A stretch of 64,000 nt of DNA from JBBSVE01 sp038233815 (GCA_038233815.1 JBBSVE010000001.1:16456-80455); one strand, 5' to 3'; shown: positions 1 through 8,842, numbered from the stretch's first letter. Numbers and translations: made by a program. The notes: generated by a model from the letters alone, not told the origin.

Positions 1-836
1 ACATCGGTTTCGCACTGCCCGCAGGCCCCACCACGGCAGAGATAGGGTGGTTCCAGCCCCGCAGCCTCCAGTGCCTCGAGAAAGCTCTGGTTCTCCCCCA
101 CCGTGAGGGTCCGGCCGGACCTGGCCAGCGTCACCTCGAAAGGCTTGCCGGGCTGGGGTGCCAGAAACTCCTCATGGTGCACGGTGGCGTCGGGCCAGCC
201 GAGGCCGCGCGCCGTGTCGCGGACCCAGTCGATCATGCCCTTGGGTCCGCAGACATAAAGATGCGTGCCGAGGGGCTGCCCGGTCAAAAGCGCGTCGAGG
301 TCGATCTTCTGGCCCATATCGTTGAGGTAGAGGCGCACATGGCCGGGATATTGCGCGGCCAGATCCTCGGCATAGGCACCGATCGCCGCAGACCGCACGG
401 AATAGTGCAGCTCGAAATGGCCATCCGTCGCACCGAGCTGCTGCATCTGCGCGATAAACGGCGTTATGCCGATCCCGCCCGCGATCATCAGGTGTTTCTT
501 CGCCCGGTGATCCAGCGGGAAGAGGTTGACCGGCATGCTCAGCACCATCCGGTCCCCGGCATTCACGGTGCGGTGCATGAAGAGCGACCCGCCACGCCCC
601 GCCTCGTCGCGCCGGACGGAGATCATGAAGCCGGAAAGGTCGTGTGGGTCCGACATCAGCGAATAGGGGTTGAGCCGCGTGACCTCGCCGTCGCGCATCT
701 CGATCACCGTATGCGCGCCGCCGGAGAAGGCGGGCATCGGCGCGCCGTCCGTCCGCTCGAAGCGGAAGCGTTTCACGAGATCGTTGACCTCGATAACCTC
801 GGCCACGGTCACGTCGATCTTGCGGGAGGCGGTCAT
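1..836 (-). CDS. dmmB: Dimethylamine monooxygenase reductase subunit (partial, C-terminus off the window)
   Basis: This is a PDR/VanB-type oxidoreductase that would pass electrons from NAD(P)H through flavin and a 2Fe-2S centre to the dimethylamine monooxygenase haem subunit in the cytoplasm. About 278 codons are present. The N-terminal flavin domain has the RLNPYSLMSDP segment, the nucleotide-binding part has AGGIGITPF and YVCGPKGM, and the visible end has the plant-type ferredoxin motif CRGGACGQC. The last cysteine ligand and the stop lie beyond position 1. The ATG overlaps the dmmA stop by 4 nt (ATGA), which implies translational coupling. The order D-A-B agrees with the published roseobacter dmmDABC operon, so dmmC should follow outside the window. 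The family is certain; the dmm role is inferred from context. Confidence 0.85.
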   Translation of the reverse strand, partial: MTASRKIDVTVAEVIEVNDLVKRFRFERTDGAPMPAFSGGAHTVIEMRDGEVTRLNPYSLMSDPHDLSGFMISVRRDEAGRGGSLFMHRTVNAGDRMVLSMPVNLFPLDHRAKKHLMIAGGIGITPFIAQMQQLGATDGHFELHYSVRSAAIGAYAEDLAAQYPGHVRLYLNDMGQKIDLDALLTGQPLGTHLYVCGPKGMIDWVRDTARGLGWPDATVHHEEFLAPQPGKPFEVTLARSGRTLTVGENQSFLEALEAAGLEPPYLCRGGACGQCETD

Positions 837-1438
837 GGGTAGATCGCTTTCACGGGCGGGATGAGGCCCGGATCCTCGGCATCGACGCGCACGCCCTGAA
901 ACGCGGCGAGCCGGTGCGAGTAATGGTCCCGGACATAAAGGTGTAGCCCGCAATGGGCGCAGACGAAGGGATCGGTCGCGACGTCCTCGGTGATTCCCTT
1001 GCAATGGACGCACTGCATCCGCCGTGCGGTCGATCCGCGATGCTCGCGCTGGATCGCCTCCATGGGAAAGCCCGCGATCACCGCCTCCTGCATTGCCTGA
1101 CCGATGAAGCCTTCGGTCCCGGCGATGTAGATCCGGAGACCCATGTGCGCGTCCGTCAGCGCCTTGCGAAGAACCGGCACCGCGGCCAGATAGGTCGGGG
1201 CCACGTAAAGCTGCGCGGGCGCCAGCGCTTCTACCCTTTCCCGTCCTGCCGCGTGATCCCCGGCGACGTAGATCACATGCGCGCCGGCCATCAGATCCGG
1301 TGCGGCCTCTGCGAGATCGCACAAGGCCTTCACGCCTTCACCGCTCGCCAGCATCAGATGCGCCGTGCCGGGCCCGGCCGCGAGCGCCGCATAGACAGGC
1401 CGGCTCTCGATCGATTTTGGAAACTGGAATGCGGGCAT
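833..1438 (-). CDS. dmmA: Dimethylamine monooxygenase subunit DmmA
   Basis: This is a 201-residue protein of the DmmA family, one of three subunits (DmmABC) needed to oxidise dimethylamine to methylamine. The N-terminal half looks like a Rossmann-type fold without clear catalytic motifs. The C-terminus carries two CxxC pairs (Cys143/146 and Cys160/163) that could hold zinc or iron, followed by the segment RDHYSHRLAAFQGV. No signal peptide or membrane segment is visible. A purine-rich AGGGGGA lies about 11 nt before the ATG. The gene follows dmmD after 69 nt and overlaps dmmB by 4 nt. The assignment rests on the cysteine-rich tail and operon position. Confidence 0.8.
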   Translation of the reverse strand: MPAFQFPKSIESRPVYAALAAGPGTAHLMLASGEGVKALCDLAEAAPDLMAGAHVIYVAGDHAAGRERVEALAPAQLYVAPTYLAAVPVLRKALTDAHMGLRIYIAGTEGFIGQAMQEAVIAGFPMEAIQREHRGSTARRMQCVHCKGITEDVATDPFVCAHCGLHLYVRDHYSHRLAAFQGVRVDAEDPGLIPPVKAIYP

Positions 1439-1473
1439 CGTCCGGACATCCCCCTTTGCTGATACGGGATCGA

Positions 1474-1499
1474 ACCGGCGGACGCTTCGGCCCGCCGGT
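1474..1499 (-). other. Intra-operon hairpin between dmmD and dmmA
   Basis: A perfect 8-bp inverted repeat (ACCGGCGG and CCGCCGGT, 10-nt loop) sits in the 69-nt gap between the dmmD stop and the dmmA start. No T-run follows it on the minus strand, so it is not a classical terminator. It could be a processing or stabilising element that sets the ratio of DmmD to DmmABC. The function is inferred; only the repeat is seen. Confidence 0.4.
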
Positions 1500-1507
1500 C
1501 TTGCGGC

Positions 1508-2647
1508 CTACCCTTTCGCGGTGCGGCGCTTCTTGTCGGTGTCGTAGAACGGCATCGAATGGGTCGTGGCGGCGATGTCGCCATGCGTCCCACATTTCAC
1601 CGTCAGCTTCGTGCCGTCGTTGGCGCAATCCACGGGCAGGCGGGCGATGGCGATCGTGTGCTCGTTCAGCGGCGAATACATCGCCTGCGTCACGACCCCC
1701 ACCTTTTCGTCGCCCCGGAATACCGGTGCGCCGTTGCCGGGCGCGTTCTTGCCCTCCAGCGTCAGACCCCAGATCTTGAAGCGTTCGTGGCCCTTCAGGC
1801 GGTAATGCTCCTCCGCGCCGCGAAAGCCAGTCTTGCCGGGCGAAACGGTGAAGTCGAGACCCAGTTCCCACAGCGTATCGCCGGGGCCTTCGTCGGCAAA
1901 GGGATACATCTCCGAATTGTCGTAGGGGAAAAACAGCAGGTAGCTCTCGGTGCGGAGCAGATCGAGCGTGGTGAAGCGGCAGGGTATGATGCCCATGTCC
2001 TTTCCCTCGTCGAGGATGCGGTCCCAGATCCGCCCCGCCTCCTGCGCGCGGCAGAAGATCTCGTAGCCACGCTCCCCGGTATAGCCGGTGCGCGAGATCA
2101 TCACCGGAAAGCCGAAGAGCTGCGTCTGCATGTGGCTGAAGTAGTTGAGATTGCGGATGCCCTCGACATGCTTTTGCAGGAAATCGACGGCGAGCGGGCC
2201 TTGCAGCGAGAGGTCGTGCAGATTGTCGTCAAAGCGGACGGACACATCGCGACCGTTCGCCGCCATGGTCAGCTGCTCGAACCCCGCGCCCGCGCCGTGG
2301 ACCACCATCCAGGCGTTCGGCCCGGTGCGGTAGATCACACAATCGTCGACGAACTTGCCCGCGTCGTTCAGCATCGCGGCATAGGTCGACCGACCCGGCA
2401 TGATCTTCTCGACGTTGCGGGTGGTCGCGCGGTCGATGACGTGGCTCGCACCCGCGCCGGTGATGTGGACCTTCTTCAGCCCCGACACGTCCATCAGCCC
2501 CGCCTTCGTGCGGATCGCGAGATATTCCTGTTCCGGGTCGCCGGTCGTGTAGGACCAGGCCGTGCCCATGCCGCTCCAGTCCTCGAGCTCCGATCCCATG
2601 GCCCGGTGACGATCGGCCAGGGCCGAAATCCTCCAAGATGCCGTCAT
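1508..2647 (-). CDS. dmmD: GcvT-family tetrahydrofolate aminomethyltransferase (DmmD-like)
   Basis: This is a 379-residue cytoplasmic protein of the GcvT/aminomethyltransferase family, which transfers one-carbon units to tetrahydrofolate. Family features include the segment GRSTYAAMLNDAGKFVDDCVIYR near residue 75, TGYTGERGYEIF in the middle and SPGKTGFRG later. I chose the ATG that follows GAGGAG at 7-8 nt spacing; an open frame runs 55 codons further upstream but lacks family similarity. It is the first gene of the leftward dmmDABC operon. In Ruegeria pomeroyi dmmD is reported to be needed for growth on methylated amines but not for DmmABC activity itself. Capture of the formaldehyde released by demethylation is the likely role. 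A dimethylglycine/sarcosine-type demethylase is the alternative. Confidence 0.75.
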   Translation of the reverse strand: MTASWRISALADRHRAMGSELEDWSGMGTAWSYTTGDPEQEYLAIRTKAGLMDVSGLKKVHITGAGASHVIDRATTRNVEKIMPGRSTYAAMLNDAGKFVDDCVIYRTGPNAWMVVHGAGAGFEQLTMAANGRDVSVRFDDNLHDLSLQGPLAVDFLQKHVEGIRNLNYFSHMQTQLFGFPVMISRTGYTGERGYEIFCRAQEAGRIWDRILDEGKDMGIIPCRFTTLDLLRTESYLLFFPYDNSEMYPFADEGPGDTLWELGLDFTVSPGKTGFRGAEEHYRLKGHERFKIWGLTLEGKNAPGNGAPVFRGDEKVGVVTQAMYSPLNEHTIAIARLPVDCANDGTKLTVKCGTHGDIAATTHSMPFYDTDKKRRTAKG

Positions 2648-2941
2648 TGAAGTCTCCTCAAGCAATTTGTGGTCCCGGAGGTCCGGTTCCGGTTCTATGC
2701 GGCGCCCGCACACCATGGCCCCTAAACGCCGACGTGGGGCGTATAGTTTTCGCGGCCAAAGCCGTCGAAATCCTGAGCCTGTGTGCTTCGGCTGGCGGAC
2801 CAGAGCGCCCATTCGGCCGACACCAGAGAGCCCACGCGCTGCTTTGTCAAATATTTCTTTGAGGAAATAATTATTCCCTTATTGTTGCCGGACGCTGCGC
2901 CGACTGCTAGCGTAAGCCATCCTCATGCAGGGAATCGAGAT
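2648..2941. promoter_or_regulatory. Divergent dmm/mgs promoter region with overlapping dyads
   Basis: This 294-bp gap separates dmmD from mgsA and has no gene. An AT-rich island lies at 2842-2890 in otherwise GC-rich DNA. Inside it, TATTTC (2852-2857) and GAAATA (2864-2869) form a perfect inverted repeat with a 6-nt spacer. The overlapping 16 bp at 2863-2878, centred on AATT, are palindromic at 7 of 8 pairs. A TATACG hexamer on the minus strand (2740-2745) could be a -10 element for dmmD. The dyads suit a regulator controlling both halves of the amine pathway. No regulator gene is visible nearby. Confidence 0.5.
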
Positions 2942-3838
2942 ATGTGCGGCATCGTCGGACTCTTCCTCAAGGACAAATCGCTGGAGCCGCAGTTGGGCGC
3001 CATGCTGACAGACATGCTCGTCACCATGACCGACCGCGGCCCCGACAGTGCGGGCATCGCGATCTATGGCGGCGCGGGCGACGGTCGGGCCAAGATGACG
3101 ATCCAGTCCTCCGACCCGGATAGTGATTTCACCGGTCTGGATGGCATCCTCGGCGACGCGATCGGATCGCCCGTGTCGATCCGTGTAAAGAGCTCCCATG
3201 CCGTGCTCGACATTCCCGAAGGCAAGGCCGACGCCGTGCGCGCCTCCCTGCGCGGAAGTCATCCCGACGTGAAGGTGATGAGCGTCGGCGACAGCCTCGA
3301 GATCTACAAGGAGGTGGGTCTGCCCAAGGACGTGGCGGCGCGCTTCGATCTGGCCTCGATGGGCGGCACGCACGGGATCGGCCATACGCGGATGGCGACC
3401 GAATCCGCCGTGACGACGATGGGGGCGCACCCGTTCTCCACCGGTTCCGACCAGTGCCTCGTGCACAACGGCTCGCTGTCGAACCACAACAGCTTGCGCC
3501 GGATGCTGGCGCATGAGGGCATCTTCACCGAGACGATGAACGATACCGAGGTCGGCGCGGCCTACCTCACATGGAAAATGAAAACCGGCTCCACGCTGGG
3601 CGAGGCGCTCGAAAGCAGCCTCGACGATCTGGACGGGTTCTTCACCTTCGTTGTCGGTACCCATGACGGGTTCGGTGTGGTGCGCGATCCCATCGCCTGC
3701 AAGCCTGCCGTGATGGCGGAAACCGACCGGTATGTGGCCTTCGGGACCGAATATCGCGCGCTCGTGAACCTGCCGGGCATCGACGCCGCCCGCGTGTGGG
3801 AGCCCGAGCCCGCCACCGTCTATTTCTGGAAGCACTGA
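2942..3838 (+). CDS. mgsA: N-methylglutamate synthase subunit A (class II glutamine amidotransferase)
   Basis: This is a 298-residue glutaminase-type subunit. The start is set by the invariant MCGIVG: Cys2 becomes the N-terminal nucleophile after methionine removal. DRGPDSAG follows near residue 31, and GIGHTRMATES and NGSLSNHNSLRR are typical of Ntn-type class II amidotransferases. In the N-methylglutamate pathway this subunit would act on gamma-glutamylmethylamide and pass methylamine to the synthase subunit instead of ammonia from glutamine. It is followed after 5 nt by mgsB. The homologous glxB of rhizobia is the naming alternative; the methylamine role is inferred from the adjacent gmaS and dmm genes. 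Confidence 0.85.
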   Translation: MCGIVGLFLKDKSLEPQLGAMLTDMLVTMTDRGPDSAGIAIYGGAGDGRAKMTIQSSDPDSDFTGLDGILGDAIGSPVSIRVKSSHAVLDIPEGKADAVRASLRGSHPDVKVMSVGDSLEIYKEVGLPKDVAARFDLASMGGTHGIGHTRMATESAVTTMGAHPFSTGSDQCLVHNGSLSNHNSLRRMLAHEGIFTETMNDTEVGAAYLTWKMKTGSTLGEALESSLDDLDGFFTFVVGTHDGFGVVRDPIACKPAVMAETDRYVAFGTEYRALVNLPGIDAARVWEPEPATVYFWKH

Positions 3839-3843
3839 ACGCC

Positions 3844-4533
3844 ATGCAGACATTCGACCTCGAGGCGCAGGGCCTGCGCGCCCTGAACTCCGCCCTCCAC
3901 GCACTGAAGGGCCAGACCAACGAGACGGCGTGGGAGGTGATCAACCCCAAGGGCGCGCATTCCATCGCGGTGGCGCTCGATGCGCCGATCGAGGTGACGG
4001 TGCGCGGGCCGACGGGCTATTACTGTGCCGGCATGAACAAGCAGGCGACGGTGCGGGTCGAGGGCTCCGTCGGGCCGGGCGTCGCGGAAAACATGATGTC
4101 GGGCGCGGTGATCGTGGACGGCAATGCCTCGCAATATGCCGGGGCCACCGGGCGCGGCGGGCTGCTGGTCATTAAGGGCAACGCCAGTTCGCGTTGCGGC
4201 GTGTCGATGAAAGGCATCGACATCGTGGTGCATGGCAATATCGGCCATATGTCCGCGTTCATGGCGCAGTCGGGCAACCTCGTCGTGCTGGGCGATGCGG
4301 GCGACGCCCTTGGCGACAGCCTCTACGAGGCGCGGCTCTTCGTGCGCGGATCGGTCAAATCGCTCGGCTCGGACTGTATCGAGAAGGAGATGCGGCCGGA
4401 GCATCTGGAGATCCTAGGCGATCTGCTGAAAGCAGGGGAGGCGGATCATCTGGCCCGTCCCGAGGATTTCAAACGCTATGGCTCGGCCCGCAAGCTCTAT
4501 ACCTTCAATATCGACAATGCGTCGGACTACTGA
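3844..4533 (+). CDS. mgsB: N-methylglutamate synthase subunit B (GXGXG domain)
   Basis: This is a 229-residue protein corresponding to the C-terminal GXGXG beta-helix domain of glutamate synthase large subunits. Repeated short turns such as GPGVAENMMSGAVIVDG, GATGRGGLLVIKG and GNIGHMSAFM mark the right-handed beta-helix. Such a domain links the amidotransferase and FMN domains structurally. I chose the ATG at 3844, 5 nt after mgsA; the longer frame runs into mgsA. It is followed by mgsC after 6 nt. The homologue in rhizobia is called GlxC. Confidence 0.85.
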   Translation: MQTFDLEAQGLRALNSALHALKGQTNETAWEVINPKGAHSIAVALDAPIEVTVRGPTGYYCAGMNKQATVRVEGSVGPGVAENMMSGAVIVDGNASQYAGATGRGGLLVIKGNASSRCGVSMKGIDIVVHGNIGHMSAFMAQSGNLVVLGDAGDALGDSLYEARLFVRGSVKSLGSDCIEKEMRPEHLEILGDLLKAGEADHLARPEDFKRYGSARKLYTFNIDNASDY

Positions 4534-4539
4534 GGTTCC

Positions 4540-5865
4540 ATGACCGAATTTCCCAAGACCCCCCCGCGCTACTCCGCCACCTTCACCCCTGCCGTCAACG
4601 CCGAGATCCGGCGCGCGGCGGCGTCGGGCATCTATGATATCCGGGGCGGTGGCACGAAACGCCACCTGCCGCATTTCGACGACCTGCTGTTCCTCGGCGC
4701 CTCGATCAGCCGCTATCCGCTGGAAGGCTACCGCGAGAAATGCGCGACTGACGTATGGCTCGGCACGCGGTTCGCGAAAAAGCCGATCCATCTGGAGATC
4801 CCCGTGACCATCGCGGGCATGTCCTTTGGCGCTTTGTCGGGGCCTGCGAAAGAGGCATTGGGGCGCGGCGCGTCGGAGGCCGGAACCTCCACCACCACCG
4901 GCGACGGCGGCATGACGGAGGAGGAGCGCGGCCATTCCCGCACCCTCGTCTACCAGTATCTGCCGAGCCGCTACGGCATGAACCCGGACGATCTGCGCCG
5001 CGCCGATGCGATCGAGGTCGTAGTGGGGCAGGGCGCCAAACCCGGCGGCGGCGGAATGCTTCTGGGACAGAAGATCTCCGATCGCGTGGCGAAGATGCGC
5101 AACTTGCCCAAGGGCATCGACCAGCGTTCGGCCTGCCGTCACCCCGACTGGACCGGCCCGGACGATCTGGAAATCAAGATCGCCGAGTTGCGCGAGATCA
5201 CGGATTGGGAAAAGCCGATCTACGTCAAGATCGGCGGCTCGCGGCCCTATTACGACACGGCGCTGGCGGTGAAGGCCGGTGCGGACGTGGTGGTCCTCGA
5301 CGGGATGCAAGGCGGCACGGCGGCGACGCAGGATGTGTTCATCGAGCATGTCGGCATGCCGATCCTCGCCTGTATACCGCAGGCCGTGAAGGCATTGCAG
5401 GAACTGGGGATGCACCGGAAGGTGCAACTGATCGTGTCGGGCGGCATCCGAACCGGCGCGGATGTGGCGAAGGCGATGGCGCTCGGGGCCGATGCGGTGT
5501 CGATCGGGACCGCCGCGCTGATCGCACTCGGCGACAACGATCCGAAATGGGAGGCTGAATATCAGAAGCTCGGCACCACGGCGGACGCCTATGACGACTG
5601 GCACGAGGGCCGCGACCCTGCGGGCATCACCACGCAGGATCCCGAACTTGCGGCGCGGTTCGATCCGGTGCTCGGCGGGCGGCGTCTGAAGAATTACCTC
5701 AAGGTCATGACACTGGAGGCGCAGACCATAGCGCGCGCCTGCGGCAAGAACCACCTCCACAACCTGGAGCCGGAAGACCTCTGCGCCCTGACGATGGAGG
5801 CGGCGGCGATGGCGCGTATTCCTCTCGCCGGCACTGACTGGTATCCGGGCAAGGCTGGATTCTGA
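4540..5865 (+). CDS. mgsC: N-methylglutamate synthase subunit C (FMN-binding glutamate synthase domain)
   Basis: This is a 441-residue protein homologous to the FMN and Fe-S domain of glutamate synthase, folded as a TIM barrel. Seen motifs include AGMSFGALSGPAKEALGRGA near residue 90, TGDGGM, QGAKPGGGGMLLG, VVLDGMQGGTAA and the phosphate-binding VSGGIRTGADVAKAMALGAD. Together with MgsA and MgsB it would form N-methylglutamate from methylamine (released from gamma-glutamylmethylamide) and 2-oxoglutarate. It is the third gene of a tight operon. It ends 25 nt before gmaS. Confidence 0.87.
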   Translation: MTEFPKTPPRYSATFTPAVNAEIRRAAASGIYDIRGGGTKRHLPHFDDLLFLGASISRYPLEGYREKCATDVWLGTRFAKKPIHLEIPVTIAGMSFGALSGPAKEALGRGASEAGTSTTTGDGGMTEEERGHSRTLVYQYLPSRYGMNPDDLRRADAIEVVVGQGAKPGGGGMLLGQKISDRVAKMRNLPKGIDQRSACRHPDWTGPDDLEIKIAELREITDWEKPIYVKIGGSRPYYDTALAVKAGADVVVLDGMQGGTAATQDVFIEHVGMPILACIPQAVKALQELGMHRKVQLIVSGGIRTGADVAKAMALGADAVSIGTAALIALGDNDPKWEAEYQKLGTTADAYDDWHEGRDPAGITTQDPELAARFDPVLGGRRLKNYLKVMTLEAQTIARACGKNHLHNLEPEDLCALTMEAAAMARIPLAGTDWYPGKAGF

Positions 5866-5890
5866 CGCAAACGGCGGGAGGCTTTGAGGC

Positions 5891-7198
5891 ATGGCCAAGA
5901 CACTGGCTGACTACGCGACGAAGAACGGGATCAAGTTCTTCATGATCTCCTACACCGACCTGTTTGGCAGCCAGCGCGCCAAGCTCGTGCCCGCGCGGAT
6001 GATCGGCGATATGGAGGAGGACGGCGCGGGCTTTGCCGGTTTTGCCACATGGCTCGACCTGACCGCCGCCCATCCCGACATGATGGCGGTGCCCGATGCC
6101 TCGGCAGCGATCCAGTTGCCGTGGAAGCCGGAGGTTGCGTGGCTTCCCGCCAACCCGGTGATGGAAGGGCGACCCGTCGATCAGGCGCCGCGCAACGTGC
6201 TGCGCCGTCTGGTGGACGAGGCCGCGAAGGAAGGTCTGCGCGTCAAGACCGGGGTAGAGCCGGAATTTTTCCTTCTGGCACCCTGCGGCACCAAGGTCGC
6301 CGACGAGAACGACACCGCGAAAAAGCCCTGCTACGACCAGCAGGCGATCATGCGCATGTATGACGTGATCACACAAGTCAGCGACTACATGCAGGATCTG
6401 GGGTGGGAGCACTACCAGAGCGACCATGAGGACGCGACCGGCCAGTTCGAGATGAACTGGAAATATGACGACGTGCTGGCCACGGCCGACAAGCTTTCCT
6501 TCTTCAAGTTCATGCTCAAATCGGTGGCGGAGCAGCATGGCCTGCGCGCGACCTTCATGCCGAAGCCCTTTGAGGGCCTGACCGGCAACGGGATGCACGC
6601 GCACATTTCGGTCTGGTCGACGGACGGCAAGACCAACGCCTTCGCCGACGAGGCGCACCCGCTGGGCCTGTCAAAGCAGGGGCACCATTTCCTTGGCGGG
6701 ATCATGAAACACGGCTCCGCCATGACCGCGATCTGCAACCCGACGGTCAACAGCTACAAGCGGATCAACGCGCCGCGCACCGCGTCGGGGGCGACATGGG
6801 CGCCCAATTCGCTGACATGGACCGGCAACAATCGCACGCACATGGTGCGTGTTCCTGGTCCAGGTCGGTTCGAACTGCGCCTGCCCGACGGGGCCACAAA
6901 CCCTTACCTTCTGAACGCCGTGATCCTCGCGGCAGGTCTCGACGGCGTGCGGTCCAAGGCCGATCCCGGCCCACGGTCGGACATCAACATGTATACCGAA
7001 GGCCACACGATCACCGGGGGGCCGAAGCTGCCGCTGAACCTTCTGGACGCACTGCGCGCCTATGACGGCGACACGGTGCTGAAATCCATGATGGGGGAGG
7101 AATTCTCCGCCGCCTTCGTCAAGCTCAAGCGCGAGGAATGGAACAGCTACGTCTCCCACTTCTCCGCGTGGGAGCGGCAGAACACGCTCGACATCTGA
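5891..7198 (+). CDS. gmaS: Gamma-glutamylmethylamide synthetase (glutamine synthetase type III-like)
   Basis: This is a 435-residue member of the glutamine synthetase superfamily, which would join methylamine to glutamate with ATP to give gamma-glutamylmethylamide. Metal- and substrate-binding segments are recognisable: GVEPEFFLL (residues 121-129), GQFEMNW (184-190), GNGMHAHIS (232-240), and NNRTHMVRVPGPGRFELRL for nucleotide and glutamate contacts. The ATG follows GGGAGGC at suitable spacing. The association with mgsABC and dmmDAB favours gmaS over glnT-type glutamine synthetase. Sequence alone cannot exclude GlnT. The N-methylglutamate dehydrogenase genes that often accompany it are not adjacent. 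Confidence 0.85.
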   Translation: MAKTLADYATKNGIKFFMISYTDLFGSQRAKLVPARMIGDMEEDGAGFAGFATWLDLTAAHPDMMAVPDASAAIQLPWKPEVAWLPANPVMEGRPVDQAPRNVLRRLVDEAAKEGLRVKTGVEPEFFLLAPCGTKVADENDTAKKPCYDQQAIMRMYDVITQVSDYMQDLGWEHYQSDHEDATGQFEMNWKYDDVLATADKLSFFKFMLKSVAEQHGLRATFMPKPFEGLTGNGMHAHISVWSTDGKTNAFADEAHPLGLSKQGHHFLGGIMKHGSAMTAICNPTVNSYKRINAPRTASGATWAPNSLTWTGNNRTHMVRVPGPGRFELRLPDGATNPYLLNAVILAAGLDGVRSKADPGPRSDINMYTEGHTITGGPKLPLNLLDALRAYDGDTVLKSMMGEEFSAAFVKLKREEWNSYVSHFSAWERQNTLDI

Positions 7199-7220
7199 GG
7201 CTTTTGCCATTCGGGTGGAC

Positions 7221-7314
7221 TGTCGGCGTCATTCTTTGTAGGGGAGCGGCAGGGATCGCCCGCCGACACCGATTGCACGGGGCGCGCGCTGTCCGGTGGG
7301 GCAGGCCCGCAATC
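7221..7314 (+). promoter_or_regulatory. Candidate structured leader upstream of sulP
   Basis: The 139-bp gap between gmaS and the SulP gene contains a perfect 8-bp inverted repeat, TGTCGGCG (7221-7228) and CGCCGACA (7261-7268). A second stem, GATTGC (7271-7276) and GCAATC (7309-7314), has internal pairing CTGTCC/GGGGCAG. The second stem ends 23 nt before the GTG start. There is no T-run, so these are not simple terminators. A structured 5' leader controlling sulP is possible. A conserved alphaproteobacterial motif named sul1 has been described before sulP-type genes, but I cannot test the match here. Confidence 0.35.
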
Positions 7315-7337
7315 CGGCCTCGGAGGGGCGAAGTTTC

Positions 7338-8828
7338 GTGATATCACTCGACGACTACCGCGATCAGTGGTTCGGCAACGTCCGCAACGACCTGATGGCG
7401 GGAATGGTGGTGGCGCTGGCGCTGATCCCGGAGGCCATCGCCTTTTCGATCATCGCGGGGGTGGACCCGAAGGTCGGGCTCTACGCCAGCTTTTCCATCT
7501 CGGTGCTGATCGCCTTTGTGGGCGGGCGACCCGGCATGATTTCTGCCGCGACGGCCGCGACGGCGGTGCTGATGGTGACGCTGGTGCGCGACCACGGGCT
7601 GCAATATCTGCTGGCGGCGACCGTGCTGGCGGGATTGCTGCAGATCGGGATGGGCCTTCTGAAGCTGGGCTTTGTCATGCGCTATGTTTCGAAATCGGTG
7701 ATGACCGGATTCGTTAATGCGCTGGCGATCCTGATCTTTCTGGCGCAGTTGCCGGAGCTTGACCCCTCCCGGGTGCCGATGCTGACCTATGTTCTGGTCG
7801 CGGCGGGACTTGGCATCATCTACCTCTTCCCCCGGCTGACGAAGGCCGTTCCATCGCCGCTGGTCACGATCGTCGTGCTGACCGCGCTGACGCTGGGTTT
7901 CGGCCTCGAGGTGCGGACGGTGGGCGACATGGGCGCGCTGCCCGACACGCTGCCGATCTTCATGATCCCGCAGATCCCGCTGACGCTGAAGACGCTGCTG
8001 ATCATCCTTCCCTATTCCATCGCCGTGGCGGTGGTGGGGCTTCTTGAAAGCCTGATGACGCAGACCATCGTCGACGATCTGACCGACACAACGTCCAGCC
8101 GGGATCAGGAGTGCATCGGGCAGGGCATCGCGAACTCCGTGACCGGGTTCATCGGCGGCATGGCAGGATGCGCCATGATCGGCCAGTCCACGATCAACGT
8201 GAAGTCCGGCGGGCGGGGGCGGCTTTCCACGTTCGTCGCGGGATTGCTGCTGCTGATCCTCGTGACGGCGCTTGGCGATTTCGTCAGCCGGATCCCCATG
8301 GCGGCGCTTGTTGCGATCATGATCATGGTCAGCATCGGCACATTCTCCTGGTCGTCGATCAAGGCGCTGAGGACGCATCCGAAATCGTCCTCGGTCGTGA
8401 TGCTCTCCACCGTCGTGGCGGTGGTCTGGACCCACAATCTCGCCATCGGCGTGCTGGTCGGCGTGCTGTTGTCGGGCATCTTCTTCGCGGCCAAGATCGC
8501 GCAGCTTTTCCGCATCACGTCGGAGGCGAGCGCCGACGGGCGGGTCCGCACCTACCGCGTGGAGGGCCAGATGTTCTACGGCTCGGTCGAGGATTTCATG
8601 GCCGCCTTCGACTTCCGCGAGGCGCTCGACCGCGTGGTGATCGACGTGTCGGCGGCGCATATCTGGGACATCTCCTCGGTGCAGGCGCTCGACATGGCAG
8701 TGCTGAAATTCCGCCGCGACGGTGCCGAGGTGGAGATCGTCGGCATGAACGCGGCCTCGGAGACCATCGTCGACAAGCTCGCCGCCCATGATAAACCGGG
8801 GGCAATGGACAAGATGATGGCGCATTGA
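7338..8828 (+). CDS. SulP family inorganic anion transporter with STAS domain
   Basis: This is a 496-residue inner-membrane transporter of the SulP/SLC26 family. The N-terminal signature [19 protein letters not shown] and about ten to twelve hydrophobic segments are followed by a cytoplasmic STAS domain from about residue 385 ([14 protein letters not shown] to [11 protein letters not shown]). Substrates in the family include sulfate and bicarbonate; the sequence does not decide between them. I prefer the GTG at 7338, which follows GGAGGGG by 9 nt and gives the normal N-terminus [13 protein letters not shown]. An ATG 14 codons upstream lacks a good ribosome site. It is in one operon with the universal stress protein gene that begins 14 nt after its stop. 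Confidence 0.85.
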   Translation: MISLDDYRDQWFGNVRNDLMAGMVVALALIPEAIAFSIIAGVDPKVGLYASFSISVLIAFVGGRPGMISAATAATAVLMVTLVRDHGLQYLLAATVLAGLLQIGMGLLKLGFVMRYVSKSVMTGFVNALAILIFLAQLPELDPSRVPMLTYVLVAAGLGIIYLFPRLTKAVPSPLVTIVVLTALTLGFGLEVRTVGDMGALPDTLPIFMIPQIPLTLKTLLIILPYSIAVAVVGLLESLMTQTIVDDLTDTTSSRDQECIGQGIANSVTGFIGGMAGCAMIGQSTINVKSGGRGRLSTFVAGLLLLILVTALGDFVSRIPMAALVAIMIMVSIGTFSWSSIKALRTHPKSSSVVMLSTVVAVVWTHNLAIGVLVGVLLSGIFFAAKIAQLFRITSEASADGRVRTYRVEGQMFYGSVEDFMAAFDFREALDRVVIDVSAAHIWDISSVQALDMAVLKFRRDGAEVEIVGMNAASETIVDKLAAHDKPGAMDKMMAH

Positions 8829-8842
8829 TGGAGGCCGGTGAC

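Noticed and set aside
2942..7198. Reading the operon as ordinary glutamate synthase plus glutamine synthetase (glxBCD-glnT)
   Set aside because: The family-level reading is equally good, but the divergent dmm genes make the methylamine pathway the better explanation. I keep the glx/glnT names as alternatives.
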